A stretch of DNA of 64,000 bases from JAOPZW01 sp963807305 (lineage in GTDB: Bacteria > Actinomycetota > Thermoleophilia > Solirubrobacterales > Solirubrobacteraceae), in assembly GCA_963807305.1 (NCBI GenBank), contig CAWEBN010000007.1, forward strand, positions 124,001 through 188,000, given 5' to 3'. The translations under genes and the position numbers were made by a program. Positions 48,355-55,998 of the stretch are shown here, in pieces. The notes under the pieces are model-generated. The model was not told where the DNA came from and searched no databases. It was given only the letters and a program-made list of their open reading frames with translations. Positions within the stretch are counted from its first letter, which is position 1. Each line of letters starts with the position of its first letter.

Positions 48355-49985
48355 CGCCAGTCGTCGATCTTGACGATCGAGCTGCGCAGCGAGCCGGCGA
48401 GCATCTTGTAGGTCCCGCCGCTCTCGCCGCCGACGACCACGACGCTGACGTCCTGCGGGCGGAACGTCTGCACGGGCTCGTCGGGATCGGCCTTCAGGTG
48501 GCTCGCGAACGGCTCCTGGCCGAGCACCGCCCACGGGCGCACGAGCGTCTGCATCCACTGGTTGTCCCAGTACTCGCGCGCCGGGCGCAGCGAGTTCTCG
48601 GCCAGCCAGTCCACGATCTTCTCGCGCGTGTCGAACCCGTATTCGACCAGCTTGTTCGCCGCCAGCGGGTCGAGAGCAACGATCGGGCCGATGAACGGGT
48701 CGCAGGCCGCGAGCTGGCCGCGGAAGCGCTCCTGCCAGGTGTCATCGCGGATGGTGCCGAACTGGGTGTACCAGCCGCCGAGGAAGAGGCTTACCGTGCT
48801 GTCGGTCGGCTCGAAGCCGTGCTGGACGTGGAACGGCGTCCACGGGCTGCGCTCCTCGTTCTCGGCGAAGGCGGCGCTGTACGCGTAGGAGTTGCCCTGC
48901 GAGCCCATGTAGGTCTCACCGGGGACCGAGCCGCCCTGCAGGTTGGCCGAGCCCATGCTGTACGCGCGGCCGATCGTCGCATTGGCGTGGTTGTACGGGC
49001 CGAAGGTCCCGATCCCCGAGTTCATGCCGATCTCGTTGCGGATCGGGCCGTTGACCATCGCGATCGTCGCGAACGACGTCGTCGAGCTCGAGCGCCCCGT
49101 CATGCCGCTGGCCAGCGCCGCGAGGATCACCGGCAGGTACTCGGGGCGCGCACCGGCCATGACTGCGTTCACGGCGACCTTCTCGACCGTGAACTCCCAG
49201 AACTCGCGGAACGCCGTCGGCCGCAGACGCCCGACGACCTCGTCACGCGCCCGGCTCGTGCCGGCGAGCATCGCCTCGACGCGCTCCTCGGTGGGCAGCA
49301 CGATCGGCAGGTAGTCCGTCAGGCGCTCCTCGACGAACAGCTGCTGGAGGTTCTCCTCGGTGTCGGCGTCGAGCATGGCCGGGGCCGAGCGGTCGAACGA
49401 CAGGCCGGCGAGGTCCTGGTCGTCGAGCGGCCGGGTCAGGCCCTCGACGACGAGCTGCATGAACGGCCCGCCGTTGACGGGGTCCTCGCCGTCGACGTAG
49501 GCGCGCAACTCGGCGTCGGAGCGGCCGACGACGGGCTGGGGCACGAAGACCTGGCGGGTGGTCGGCATCCCGTTGGCGCGCGCCACCGACCGCGCGAGGC
49601 GGGCGAAGACGTGCGTGTGCACCGCCACCGTCGGGACCCCGTAGTTGCTCTCCAGCGACGTCGCGAGCCCGACGACCGTCGGGCTACAGGTGCTTCAGAG
49701 ACCCACCGCGAGGACGGCGGCGTCCCCGTCCTGCTGGATGGCCGCGCACATGTCGGGGTCGTCGACCCAGCTCTCGCGCGGCTGGATGCGCCTGATCGCC
49801 ACACCGGGCATGTGCTCGGAGAACCACGCGTGGAGCTGGTCGACGAACGCCTCGGAGTTGTCGAACAGGCAGTCGACGAGGTAGAGCGTCTGGCCCTCGA
49901 GGCTCTCGAGGCGCGGGGCGAGCGGCTTGCCGGTGACCTGGGGCGGAAAGCCGCGGGGATCGTGAACGGTGAGCTTCTCGGCCAT
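48351..49985 (-). CDS. Selenoprotein (UGSC-like family) read through in-frame TGA at codon 97
   Basis: One frame runs from ATG 49985 to TAG 48351, broken only by a TGA at 49695-49697. Read as selenocysteine it gives 544 residues with AAVLAVGL-U-STCSPTVVGLA, a UxxC redox motif at the end of a beta-strand, followed by YGVPTVAVHTHVFARLARS. This arrangement resembles UGSC-type selenoproteins. The family-like sequence continues smoothly across the TGA. A perfect 8-bp hairpin with a GGUC loop lies 9 nt past the TGA. The C-terminal half contains VEKVAVNAVMAGARPEYLPV. A GGAGG ribosome site precedes the ATG. The gene follows a thioredoxin reductase-like gene. Alternative: a nonsense mutation of a Cys codon. 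Confidence 0.78.
49666..49685 (-). promoter_or_regulatory. Candidate bacterial SECIS hairpin
   Basis: In the mRNA, AGCCCGAC (49678-49685), loop GGUC (49674-49677) and GUCGGGCU (49666-49673) form a perfect 8-bp stem-loop. The UGA ends 9 nt before the stem, so the loop is 17 nt away, inside the range known for bacterial SECIS elements, and the loop carries the GGU that SelB contacts in E. coli fdhF. Confidence 0.65.
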
Positions 49986-49986
49986 G

Positions 49987-50961
49987 TCAGCCTCCGTTGC
50001 CTCGGGCGGCCGCGGCCGCCGGTGTCGATGCGCGCCCGGCGGCCTCGCCGCCCAGGTGGCGGTGCGCCGCCTTGGCCGCCGCCGCGCCCTCGCCGGCGGA
50101 GATGGCCGCCTGTCCCAGCGAGCCGCGGCGCACGATGCCCGCCGCGAACACGCCGGCGAGCTCGGTCTGCATGTTCGCGTCGGTCGGTATGCGCCCGTCG
50201 TCGTCGAGTTCCACCAGGTCGCGCAGATAGTCGCTGTTGGGCTCGAGCCCGACGTAGATGAACAGCCCGCCGAGCTCGAGGTCCCGCGTGTCGCCCGAGG
50301 CCACGTCGTGCGTGCGCACGCCGCTGACGGCGTCCTCGCCGAGGATCTCCTCCACGACGGTGCCGTAGCGGACGGTGATCTTCGGGTGCGCGAGGACCGG
50401 TTCGCGATAGGCGGCCTGGGCGGTCAGCTCGTCGCCGCGGTGCAGGACGATGACCTCCCCGACCGCGTCGGCCAGCGTGAGCGCCTCCTGCAGGGCGGAG
50501 TCGCCGCCGCCGACGACGCCGACCGTGCGGTCGCGCATGAGCGGCGCGTCGCAGCTCGCGCAGTGGCTGACGCCGCGGCCCTGCAGGCGCTCCTCGCCCT
50601 CGACCGCGAGGGACCGCAGGCGCGCGCCGGTGGCGAGGATGACCGCTCGCGCCAGCACCTCGCCGTCGCTGGTCTGAAGGCGCCAGTCCTCGCCCGCGCG
50701 CTCGAGCCCCTCGAGGTCGGCCATGCGGATCTCGGCGCCGTCGTCGGCCGCCTGCTCCTGGAGCATCGGGCACAGCTCATAGCCGGCGATGCCCTCCGGG
50801 AAGCCCGGAACGCCGTCGATGCGCTCGATGCTCAGCAGCAGGCCACCGGGCGCCCGGCCGCCGACCACGATCGTCGAGCGCCCCATGCGGGACGCGTGGA
50901 CCGCGGCCGTCAGGGCGCCGATGCCGCCTCCGGCAATGGCAACGTCGTAGCTCTCAGCCAC
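49987..50961 (-). CDS. Thioredoxin reductase-like FAD/NAD(P) oxidoreductase
   Basis: A 324-residue two-domain flavoprotein: FAD site VAIAGGGIGALTAAVHASRM, active-site CxxC at C134-C137 (SHCASCDAPL), NAD(P) site VGVVGGGDSALQEALTLA and FAD motif VFAAGIVRRGSLGQAA. It is shaped like thioredoxin reductase and probably supplies electrons to the Sec/Cys pair of the selenoprotein whose ATG lies 1 nt after its stop. GTG 50961 is chosen; TATCCT lies 10 nt before it. Confidence 0.87.
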   Translation of the reverse strand: MAESYDVAIAGGGIGALTAAVHASRMGRSTIVVGGRAPGGLLLSIERIDGVPGFPEGIAGYELCPMLQEQAADDGAEIRMADLEGLERAGEDWRLQTSDGEVLARAVILATGARLRSLAVEGEERLQGRGVSHCASCDAPLMRDRTVGVVGGGDSALQEALTLADAVGEVIVLHRGDELTAQAAYREPVLAHPKITVRYGTVVEEILGEDAVSGVRTHDVASGDTRDLELGGLFIYVGLEPNSDYLRDLVELDDDGRIPTDANMQTELAGVFAAGIVRRGSLGQAAISAGEGAAAAKAAHRHLGGEAAGRASTPAAAAARGNGG

Positions 50962-50993
50962 CTCGTTTCTGAGGATATCCCGGATGTCAGGTT

Positions 50994-51524
50994 TCAGAAC
51001 ATGGTGTTGTTGTTCGCCGACGTCGCCGGCACGTCCTGGATGACGTCCCAGTGCTCGACGACCTTGCCCTGGCGGTTGAGGCGGAAGATGTCGGCCACCG
51101 CCTGGCCGCGGTCGGTCGGCGAGGTCGTGATGTGGCTGTGGGTGACGACCATGTCGCACTCGCCGATCACGCGCTTGATGTCGACGTGCAGCTGCGGGAA
51201 CTGGCCCGTGTAGAACTTCACGAACGCGATGAAGGCGTCGAAGCCGTCGGCCGCCTGCGGGTTGTGCTGGATGTAGACGGGGCCGCCGTACCTGGCGACG
51301 GCCTCCTCGGGCTTCTTGTCGTTGAAGGCCATCGTGTAGTAGGCGACCACGGTCGCCTTGTTGCGCTGGACCTGCGCCGGCGAGCACTCGTGCTTGAACC
51401 CGTGGTCGGCACCGTCGTGGGGCGGCTGGCGGTGCTGCGTGTTGGCCAGCGCGGCGCCGACGCCCACCGCCATGATCGTGACCGCCGCGAAGGCGACGAG
51501 CTGGGAGCGACCGAGGAGCTTCAT
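50994..51524 (-). CDS. Exported NTF2/SnoaL-like protein
   Basis: A 176-residue protein with a signal peptide (AFAAVTIMAVGVGAALA) and a His-rich mature start (NTQHRQPPHDGADHGFKHE). The body is a SnoaL-like alpha+beta cone: VVAYYTMAFNDKKPEEAVAR, YIQHNPQAADGFDAFIAFV, DMVVTHSHI and VEHWDVIQDVP. SnoaL-type proteins bind or isomerise small hydrophobic molecules. Strong AGGAGG ribosome site. First gene of the cluster leading to the selenoprotein. Confidence 0.8.
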   Translation of the reverse strand: MKLLGRSQLVAFAAVTIMAVGVGAALANTQHRQPPHDGADHGFKHECSPAQVQRNKATVVAYYTMAFNDKKPEEAVARYGGPVYIQHNPQAADGFDAFIAFVKFYTGQFPQLHVDIKRVIGECDMVVTHSHITTSPTDRGQAVADIFRLNRQGKVVEHWDVIQDVPATSANNNTMF

Positions 51525-51777
51525 GGCATGCCTCCTGTGAGGGTTGCGATCGCGCTGAGCGGATCGCGCGCGGGACGGTCGGGCGCGCAGCGGACGCGCG
51601 CGCTGCGGTCGCGCGCGACCGCGATCGCTTTGCGCCGCATGTCCTATCCCGCTCTCAGGTTCCCTGTCAACCAGGGCGTCGGAGCGCGCACGGCCGTGGG
51701 CCGGGCCTACTCCGCAGCGCCACCCGGCCGCTACGCCGGCGCCGGCGCGGCGCCGCCCGGCCGCCCGGCCTCTATGT
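51525..51777. other. Non-coding GC-rich spacer with palindromes
   Basis: No gene is supported. GCGGTCGCGCGCGACCGC (51605-51622) is a perfect 18-bp palindrome and the flanking 100 nt are alternating GC runs. The promoter of the NTF2-like/selenoprotein operon must lie here; I could not fix a clear -35/-10 pair. Confidence 0.4.
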
Positions 51778-51981
51778 GGCGCGCCCGGTCTGCGTCGCCA
51801 CGGCCTCGAGCACCTCGCTCGTGGCTACGCGGCGCGCCCGGTCTGCGTCGCCACGGCCTCCAGCACCTCGCTCGTAGCTACGCGGCGCGCCCGGTCTGCG
51901 TCGCCACGGCCTCGAGCACCTCGCTCGTGGCTACGCGGCGCGCCCGGTCTGCGTCGCCACGGCCTCGAGCACCTCGCTCGC
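51778..51981. repeat. 53-bp tandem repeat (3 full copies plus a partial copy) at the mscS 3-prime end
   Basis: Units start at 51778, 51831, 51884 and 51937 and are 53 bp long. Copy 2 differs from copies 1 and 3 at two bases. The fourth copy, about 45 bp, is the last 15 or so codons and stop of mscS (SEVLEAVATQTGRAA). The outer copies repeat this coding end, stop included, downstream of the gene. The period is not a multiple of three. Confidence 0.9.
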
Positions 51982-52824
51982 AAGCCGCGGACCGTCGGAC
52001 GGGCGCTCGGGCGTCGCCGAGATGCGCACGACGACCTCGTCGCCGTCGAGCTCCTCGAGCGTGATCCGCGGCTGGCTGCGTACCGGCGTCTCGATCGCGG
52101 AGTCGAGCAGTTGCTGGACCTCGAGCGGGGTGACGTCGGCCGGCAGGCGCGCACGGAGGTCGACGCCGTCGGGCTCGCGCAGCGGGACGATGGCCACGTT
52201 GAGCACGACCGAGTTGGGCACCATCACGTGGTCGTCGCCCTGCGCGAAGGTCGTGTAGAGCAGGCCCAGCGAGCTGACGATGCCCTCGATCTGCCCAGCG
52301 ATCCCGCCGCCCTGCAGGCGCACGCGCTCGCCGACGCGAAACGGCCGCGCACTGAGCAGCACTGTGCCGGCGATGAGGTTGCCGAGCGTCTGCTGCGCCG
52401 CGAGACCGACGATGACGGCGGTGAACGCGCCGCCGACCGCCAGCGTGCGCGGATCGAGCCCGGCCACCCGCAGCGCCACGATGATGGCGAGCCCGACGAA
52501 GGCCAGGCGGATGAGGAAGCCGACCGTGCCGGCCGTGCCCGGGTCCAGGCGCCGGAACAGCGTCGGCCCGAGCGCGCGCCCGACGTCGCGCGCGATCTGC
52601 CAGCCCAGGACGATGAGCACGACCGTCGTCGCGATCTGCACCGGCGTCTCGTACGCGGACCCGAACAGGCGGTCGCGATAGCCGTAGACGACCAGGATCC
52701 CGATGAGGACCGGGACCATGACGATGGCCTGGATGCGCGCGCGCTTGACGGCGCGCACGCTCAGCTGCCGCGCGAGGCCGGCTTCACGCCAGGAGTGGCT
52801 TTGGGTGTCGAAGAGGTTCTTCAT
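51931..52824 (-). CDS. mscS: Small-conductance mechanosensitive channel (MscS family)
   Basis: A 297-residue channel: three membrane segments (about 35-55, 70-95, 115-150), pore-helix region with GLAAQQTLGNLIAGTVLL, then the MscS beta domain (RPFRVGERVRLQGGGIAGQI, VPNSVVLN). It opens under membrane tension to release osmolytes. ATG 52824 (MKNLFDTQSHSWREAG) is preferred over an upstream GTG-type extension because a CRP-like site and spacer fill that region. Its 3-prime end lies in a tandem repeat. Confidence 0.9.
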   Translation of the reverse strand: MKNLFDTQSHSWREAGLARQLSVRAVKRARIQAIVMVPVLIGILVVYGYRDRLFGSAYETPVQIATTVVLIVLGWQIARDVGRALGPTLFRRLDPGTAGTVGFLIRLAFVGLAIIVALRVAGLDPRTLAVGGAFTAVIVGLAAQQTLGNLIAGTVLLSARPFRVGERVRLQGGGIAGQIEGIVSSLGLLYTTFAQGDDHVMVPNSVVLNVAIVPLREPDGVDLRARLPADVTPLEVQQLLDSAIETPVRSQPRITLEELDGDEVVVRISATPERPSDGPRLASEVLEAVATQTGRAA

Positions 52825-52901
52825 CCGTGGTGGGGCGAGGTTGTGATGAACGCTTACGTACAAGGACAACACCACCCTGCCCGGTCGGTATCGCGACCAC
52901 G

Positions 52902-52919
52902 CTGTGACGGTGGTCACAG
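52902..52919. promoter_or_regulatory. CRP/FNR-family binding site CTGTGAC-GGTG-GTCACAG
   Basis: A perfect palindrome that contains TGTGA-N6-TCACA, the full CRP consensus used in E. coli and mycobacteria. It is about 80-95 nt before the mscS start and 23 nt before the stop of the upstream radical SAM gene, so it most likely controls mscS. Confidence 0.6.
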
Positions 52920-52942
52920 AGCGCCCACGCGCCACCCGCCGG

Positions 52943-55036
52943 TCAGAAGAGCTTGGTCTGCTCCGGCTCCGGCGGCCGCGGTGGCCGCTCGGCTCCGGAA
53001 TCCGGCGTGGACATCGGCTCGTAGTCCCGACCGGGCTCTCGCCGGAAGGCGCCGAACCGCGGCGCCCGCGTCACCGTCCGCGCCCGTCGGATGAGCCCGC
53101 CGATCCGCTCCTGCTCTACGCGCGGCAGGTACGCGCCGCGTGCATAGAGCTCCTCGTAGCGCTCGACGAGGTCCGGCCGGTAGGACCGCAGCCACTCCAT
53201 GAAGATGCCGCGCACCTCGCCCCGGAGGTGCAGCCCGATGCCGCTGACGCCCGTCGCTCCGGCATCGGCCGCCGCCTGCAGGATCTCCTCCACCTGGGCG
53301 GGGTCGTCGTTGATGCCGGGCATCAGCGGCGCGACCAGGACGCCGGTCGGGATGCCCGCCCGGTTGAGCTCGCCGACGGCCTCCAACCGCGCCCGCGGGT
53401 TGGGCGTGTGCGGCTCGCTCGCGCGCCACGCCTTCTCGTCGATCGTCGGCACCGACAGGTTCGCGCTGATGTCGGCGACGGCGGCGATCTCCTTCATCAG
53501 GTCGAGGTCGCGCAGCAGCAGCGGCGACTTCGTGAGCACCGAGCACGGGTTGGCCGCGTCGCGAAACGCCTCCCAGATCCCGCGCATGAGCTTGTAGCGC
53601 CCCTCGACCCACTGGTACGGGTCGGTGTTGGTCCCCATCGCGACGTGCTCGCCCTTCCACGACGGCCGCGCCAGCTCGACGCGCAGCACCTCGGGAACGT
53701 TGACCTTGACGACGATCTCCTTCTCGAAGTCGCGACCGGCGTTGAAGTCCAGGTACGTGTGGGTTGGTCGGGCGAAGCAGTTGTGGCTGACCACGCCGTT
53801 GGCGATGAAGTCGCCGGTGCCGGTGGTGATGTCGTACAGGCGCATCGCCATGCCAAGCGGCTCAACGCTCATCACGCGCGTCTTGGCATCGGACTTCAGC
53901 GCCATCCCCTGGACCGTGCGCTTGCGGGTGATCGCTGGGTCGGTCAGGTGGAAGAAGCGCAGACGTTCGCGGAGGCCGCCGCGGATCCGAATGCATGTGA
54001 CGCCGTTTGGCCTGGGCGGTTCCTCGCCGCAATCGAACCGGAAATGGCGGAGGCACGAGGTTGTCCAGTCCAGGATGAGCCTGTCCTTGTTCGAGATCCG
54101 CAACGCCTCTCGCCCGCAGGAGCCCTCGGCATCGAAGATGCCCGCCAGGAAGCCCTTGCGCCAGTCGTCGTTGGGCGACAGCGGCCAGCGGATCATCTCC
54201 TCGAGGCGGGCGACCCGTCTCTCGGCCTGTGCAGAGATCGCCAGCATGGCCCTGCGCCCACCGCCACCGGCGGAGAAGATCGATGCCTCCGTGTAGACCC
54301 GACCATCGAGGAGATATCGGTAGGCGCGCCGCAACGCTTCGAAGTCGGCAAGCGCAAGACGGAACCGGTGCGTCCGCCCCCCTTCCGTACCGTCGGCACG
54401 CTTGTACGCAGACGAGCCGATATGCCCGTCGCCGCGCACGATCCCGCATAGATAGCCGCGCTTGTAGTCGCTCGACTCCTCGGGGCCGGCGGCGAAGCGA
54501 CCAGTCCCGAGCAGCTCATTGTTCGTCGTCAGGTGCGGACGCTGCCCGGGGCCGCCGTATGCGCCCGTGACGAACTTCCATCCACGATTCGTCAGGAAGC
54601 GATGATCGCCGCTTGCGATGAGCTCGGTGCCGTCCTCGAGCGTGACGCGATATCCGGGCTGGATCGTCGACCAGTGCGCGAATACCTCCGTCGTGACGTA
54701 GCGGCGATATCGCCCGCGCACTTCGGTGCCCACAATGAGGTCACCGGGTGACAGGTGTGCGAGCAACCGTGTCCGCCCATCCGCCATGAGAATCGGCGTC
54801 TCGCCCCAGCTGCAATAGAGGCAGGCATGGCTGCATCCCCTATAGGGGTTGATCGTCCAACGGAAGGGCATGCGCGAGCGCTCGGGCACGCGGTTGAGCG
54901 CGGATTTGGCTCGCACCTCGTAGAAACGGGTGTCCAACGCCTCCGGCGCGTCGAAGTGGCGCACGATCGCCGGCTCGCGGTAGCCGGGGAGCGCCGTGCC
55001 CTCCTGGGCTTCGATCGTGAGGTTGTCCCAACGCAC
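52943..55036 (-). CDS. Rv2578c-like radical SAM protein with in-frame intein
   Basis: A 697-codon frame. The host protein (352 residues) resembles spore photoproduct lyase-related Rv2578c: RGCSHACLY-CFARPTH gives the CxxxCxxC iron-sulphur site, followed by DFEKEIVVKVN, MGTNTDPYQWVEGRY, LTKSPLLLRDLDL and ATGVSGIGLHLRGEVRG. An intein of 345 residues (75-419) splits it exactly before the third cluster Cys. It begins CSWGETPI, has a GDHRF block, two LAGLIDADG motifs (GYLCGIVRGDG at 194-204, GFLAGIFDAEG at 295-305) and ends VVSHN before Cys420. GTG 55036 abuts an SOS box; a GTG at 55054 is possible. Confidence 0.92.
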   Translation of the reverse strand: MRWDNLTIEAQEGTALPGYREPAIVRHFDAPEALDTRFYEVRAKSALNRVPERSRMPFRWTINPYRGCSHACLYCSWGETPILMADGRTRLLAHLSPGDLIVGTEVRGRYRRYVTTEVFAHWSTIQPGYRVTLEDGTELIASGDHRFLTNRGWKFVTGAYGGPGQRPHLTTNNELLGTGRFAAGPEESSDYKRGYLCGIVRGDGHIGSSAYKRADGTEGGRTHRFRLALADFEALRRAYRYLLDGRVYTEASIFSAGGGGRRAMLAISAQAERRVARLEEMIRWPLSPNDDWRKGFLAGIFDAEGSCGREALRISNKDRLILDWTTSCLRHFRFDCGEEPPRPNGVTCIRIRGGLRERLRFFHLTDPAITRKRTVQGMALKSDAKTRVMSVEPLGMAMRLYDITTGTGDFIANGVVSHNCFARPTHTYLDFNAGRDFEKEIVVKVNVPEVLRVELARPSWKGEHVAMGTNTDPYQWVEGRYKLMRGIWEAFRDAANPCSVLTKSPLLLRDLDLMKEIAAVADISANLSVPTIDEKAWRASEPHTPNPRARLEAVGELNRAGIPTGVLVAPLMPGINDDPAQVEEILQAAADAGATGVSGIGLHLRGEVRGIFMEWLRSYRPDLVERYEELYARGAYLPRVEQERIGGLIRRARTVTRAPRFGAFRREPGRDYEPMSTPDSGAERPPRPPEPEQTKLF
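53780..54814 (-). mobile_element. Intein with LAGLIDADG homing endonuclease
   Basis: Codons 75-419 of the radical SAM gene. Class 1 splice residues are present: Cys1, block B His in GDHRF, terminal His-Asn, and +1 Cys. Both DOD endonuclease motifs keep an acidic residue (VRGDG, FDAEG), so homing activity is plausible. Splicing would rebuild the iron-sulphur motif. Confidence 0.9.
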
Positions 55037-55049
55037 GAACGTATGTTCG
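55036..55049. promoter_or_regulatory. LexA-type SOS box CGAAC-GTAT-GTTCG
   Basis: Perfect CGAAC-N4-GTTCG palindrome, the actinobacterial/Bacillus LexA consensus. It touches the GTG start of the intein-containing gene, so LexA would block transcription or initiation. From memory, the mycobacterial homologue Rv2578c is also linked to a LexA site. Confidence 0.75.
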
Positions 55050-55071
55050 CACACGGGGCGGACGACGCGGT

Positions 55072-55998
55072 CTACGCGCTGTCGCTCGCCGCGTGCAGGA
55101 GCGCCGAGACCGTGTCGGACACCGGGGTCGCCACGCCGTGGCGACGGCCCAGGCGGCCGATCACGCCGTTGCGCGCCTCCCATTCGAGCGCGCGCCCGGC
55201 GAGACGGTCGGTGAGGATCGAGGAGCCGGCGTCCTCCGGCAGCGCCTCGAGCCACGCGATCACGTCGTCGGCGTCACGATCGGTGAGCTCGACGCCCTCG
55301 GCGCGGGCCACGGCGGCGCACTCGTACGCGAGCGCGCGGGCGACCTCGCGCACGTCGTCGAGCGCGAAGACCTCCGCCGGCCGGCCGGCGAGCGCCATCA
55401 CGCCCGACACTGCGTTGGCGCACAGCTTGCGCCACGCCTCGCGCTCGAAGGCACCGCCGACGGTCACGTCGGCAAAGCGGCCGAGCAGCGTCGCGAGCCC
55501 CTCCCCCGCCTGGCCGGCCGGGACCGCGAGGCGCAGGGCGTCGCGCTGGCGCACGCGACCGGGTGCCACCGGCTCGACCGGGCACCAGTTGACCACCGGC
55601 AGGACGTGGGCGTCGCCGACCAGCGGGCCGACGCGCTCGACGTGGTCGATGCCGTTCTGGAGCACCGCAACCGTGCTCCGCGGCCCGCACAGCGCCGACA
55701 GCCAGCCGGCCGCGCCGGCCGTCTGGTGCGCCTTGACCGCGAGCAGCACCCAGTCGGCGGGACCGTCGAGGACAGCCGGATCGGTCACGACGGGAGCATC
55801 GACGGTGACCACGGAGCCGTCGGGGAGCTCGACGACGACCTCGTCGAGCGGCCGGCGTGCGCAGAGCACGAGCTGCCGGCCTCCCGCGCGGTCCACGGCC
55901 GCGGCGATCGCCGCGCCGATGGCGCCGACGCCGACGACCGCCACGTGCGCCGCGGGGCCGCCCTGCTCCTGATCGTCCACGGGCGACCGAGCGGCCAC
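55072..55998 (-). CDS. 2-dehydropantoate 2-reductase-like protein (ApbA/PanE family)
   Basis: A 308-residue oxidoreductase: NADP site VAVVGVGAIGAAIAAAVDRAG, VLLAVKAHQT with the catalytic Lys, QNGIDHVERV and the C-terminal REAWRKLCANAVSGVMALAG. It may reduce ketopantoate for coenzyme A synthesis, but many family members act on other keto acids. Its GTG shares one base with the miaB stop (TAGTG), so it is coupled to miaB. Confidence 0.82.
   Translation of the reverse strand: MAARSPVDDQEQGGPAAHVAVVGVGAIGAAIAAAVDRAGGRQLVLCARRPLDEVVVELPDGSVVTVDAPVVTDPAVLDGPADWVLLAVKAHQTAGAAGWLSALCGPRSTVAVLQNGIDHVERVGPLVGDAHVLPVVNWCPVEPVAPGRVRQRDALRLAVPAGQAGEGLATLLGRFADVTVGGAFEREAWRKLCANAVSGVMALAGRPAEVFALDDVREVARALAYECAAVARAEGVELTDRDADDVIAWLEALPEDAGSSILTDRLAGRALEWEARNGVIGRLGRRHGVATPVSDTVSALLHAASDSA

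Noticed and set aside
49695..49697. TGA as a true stop that separates two genes or marks a pseudogene
   Set aside because: Frame, family-like sequence and UxxC motif continue across it and a SECIS-like hairpin follows. It remains the main alternative until sel genes are checked.
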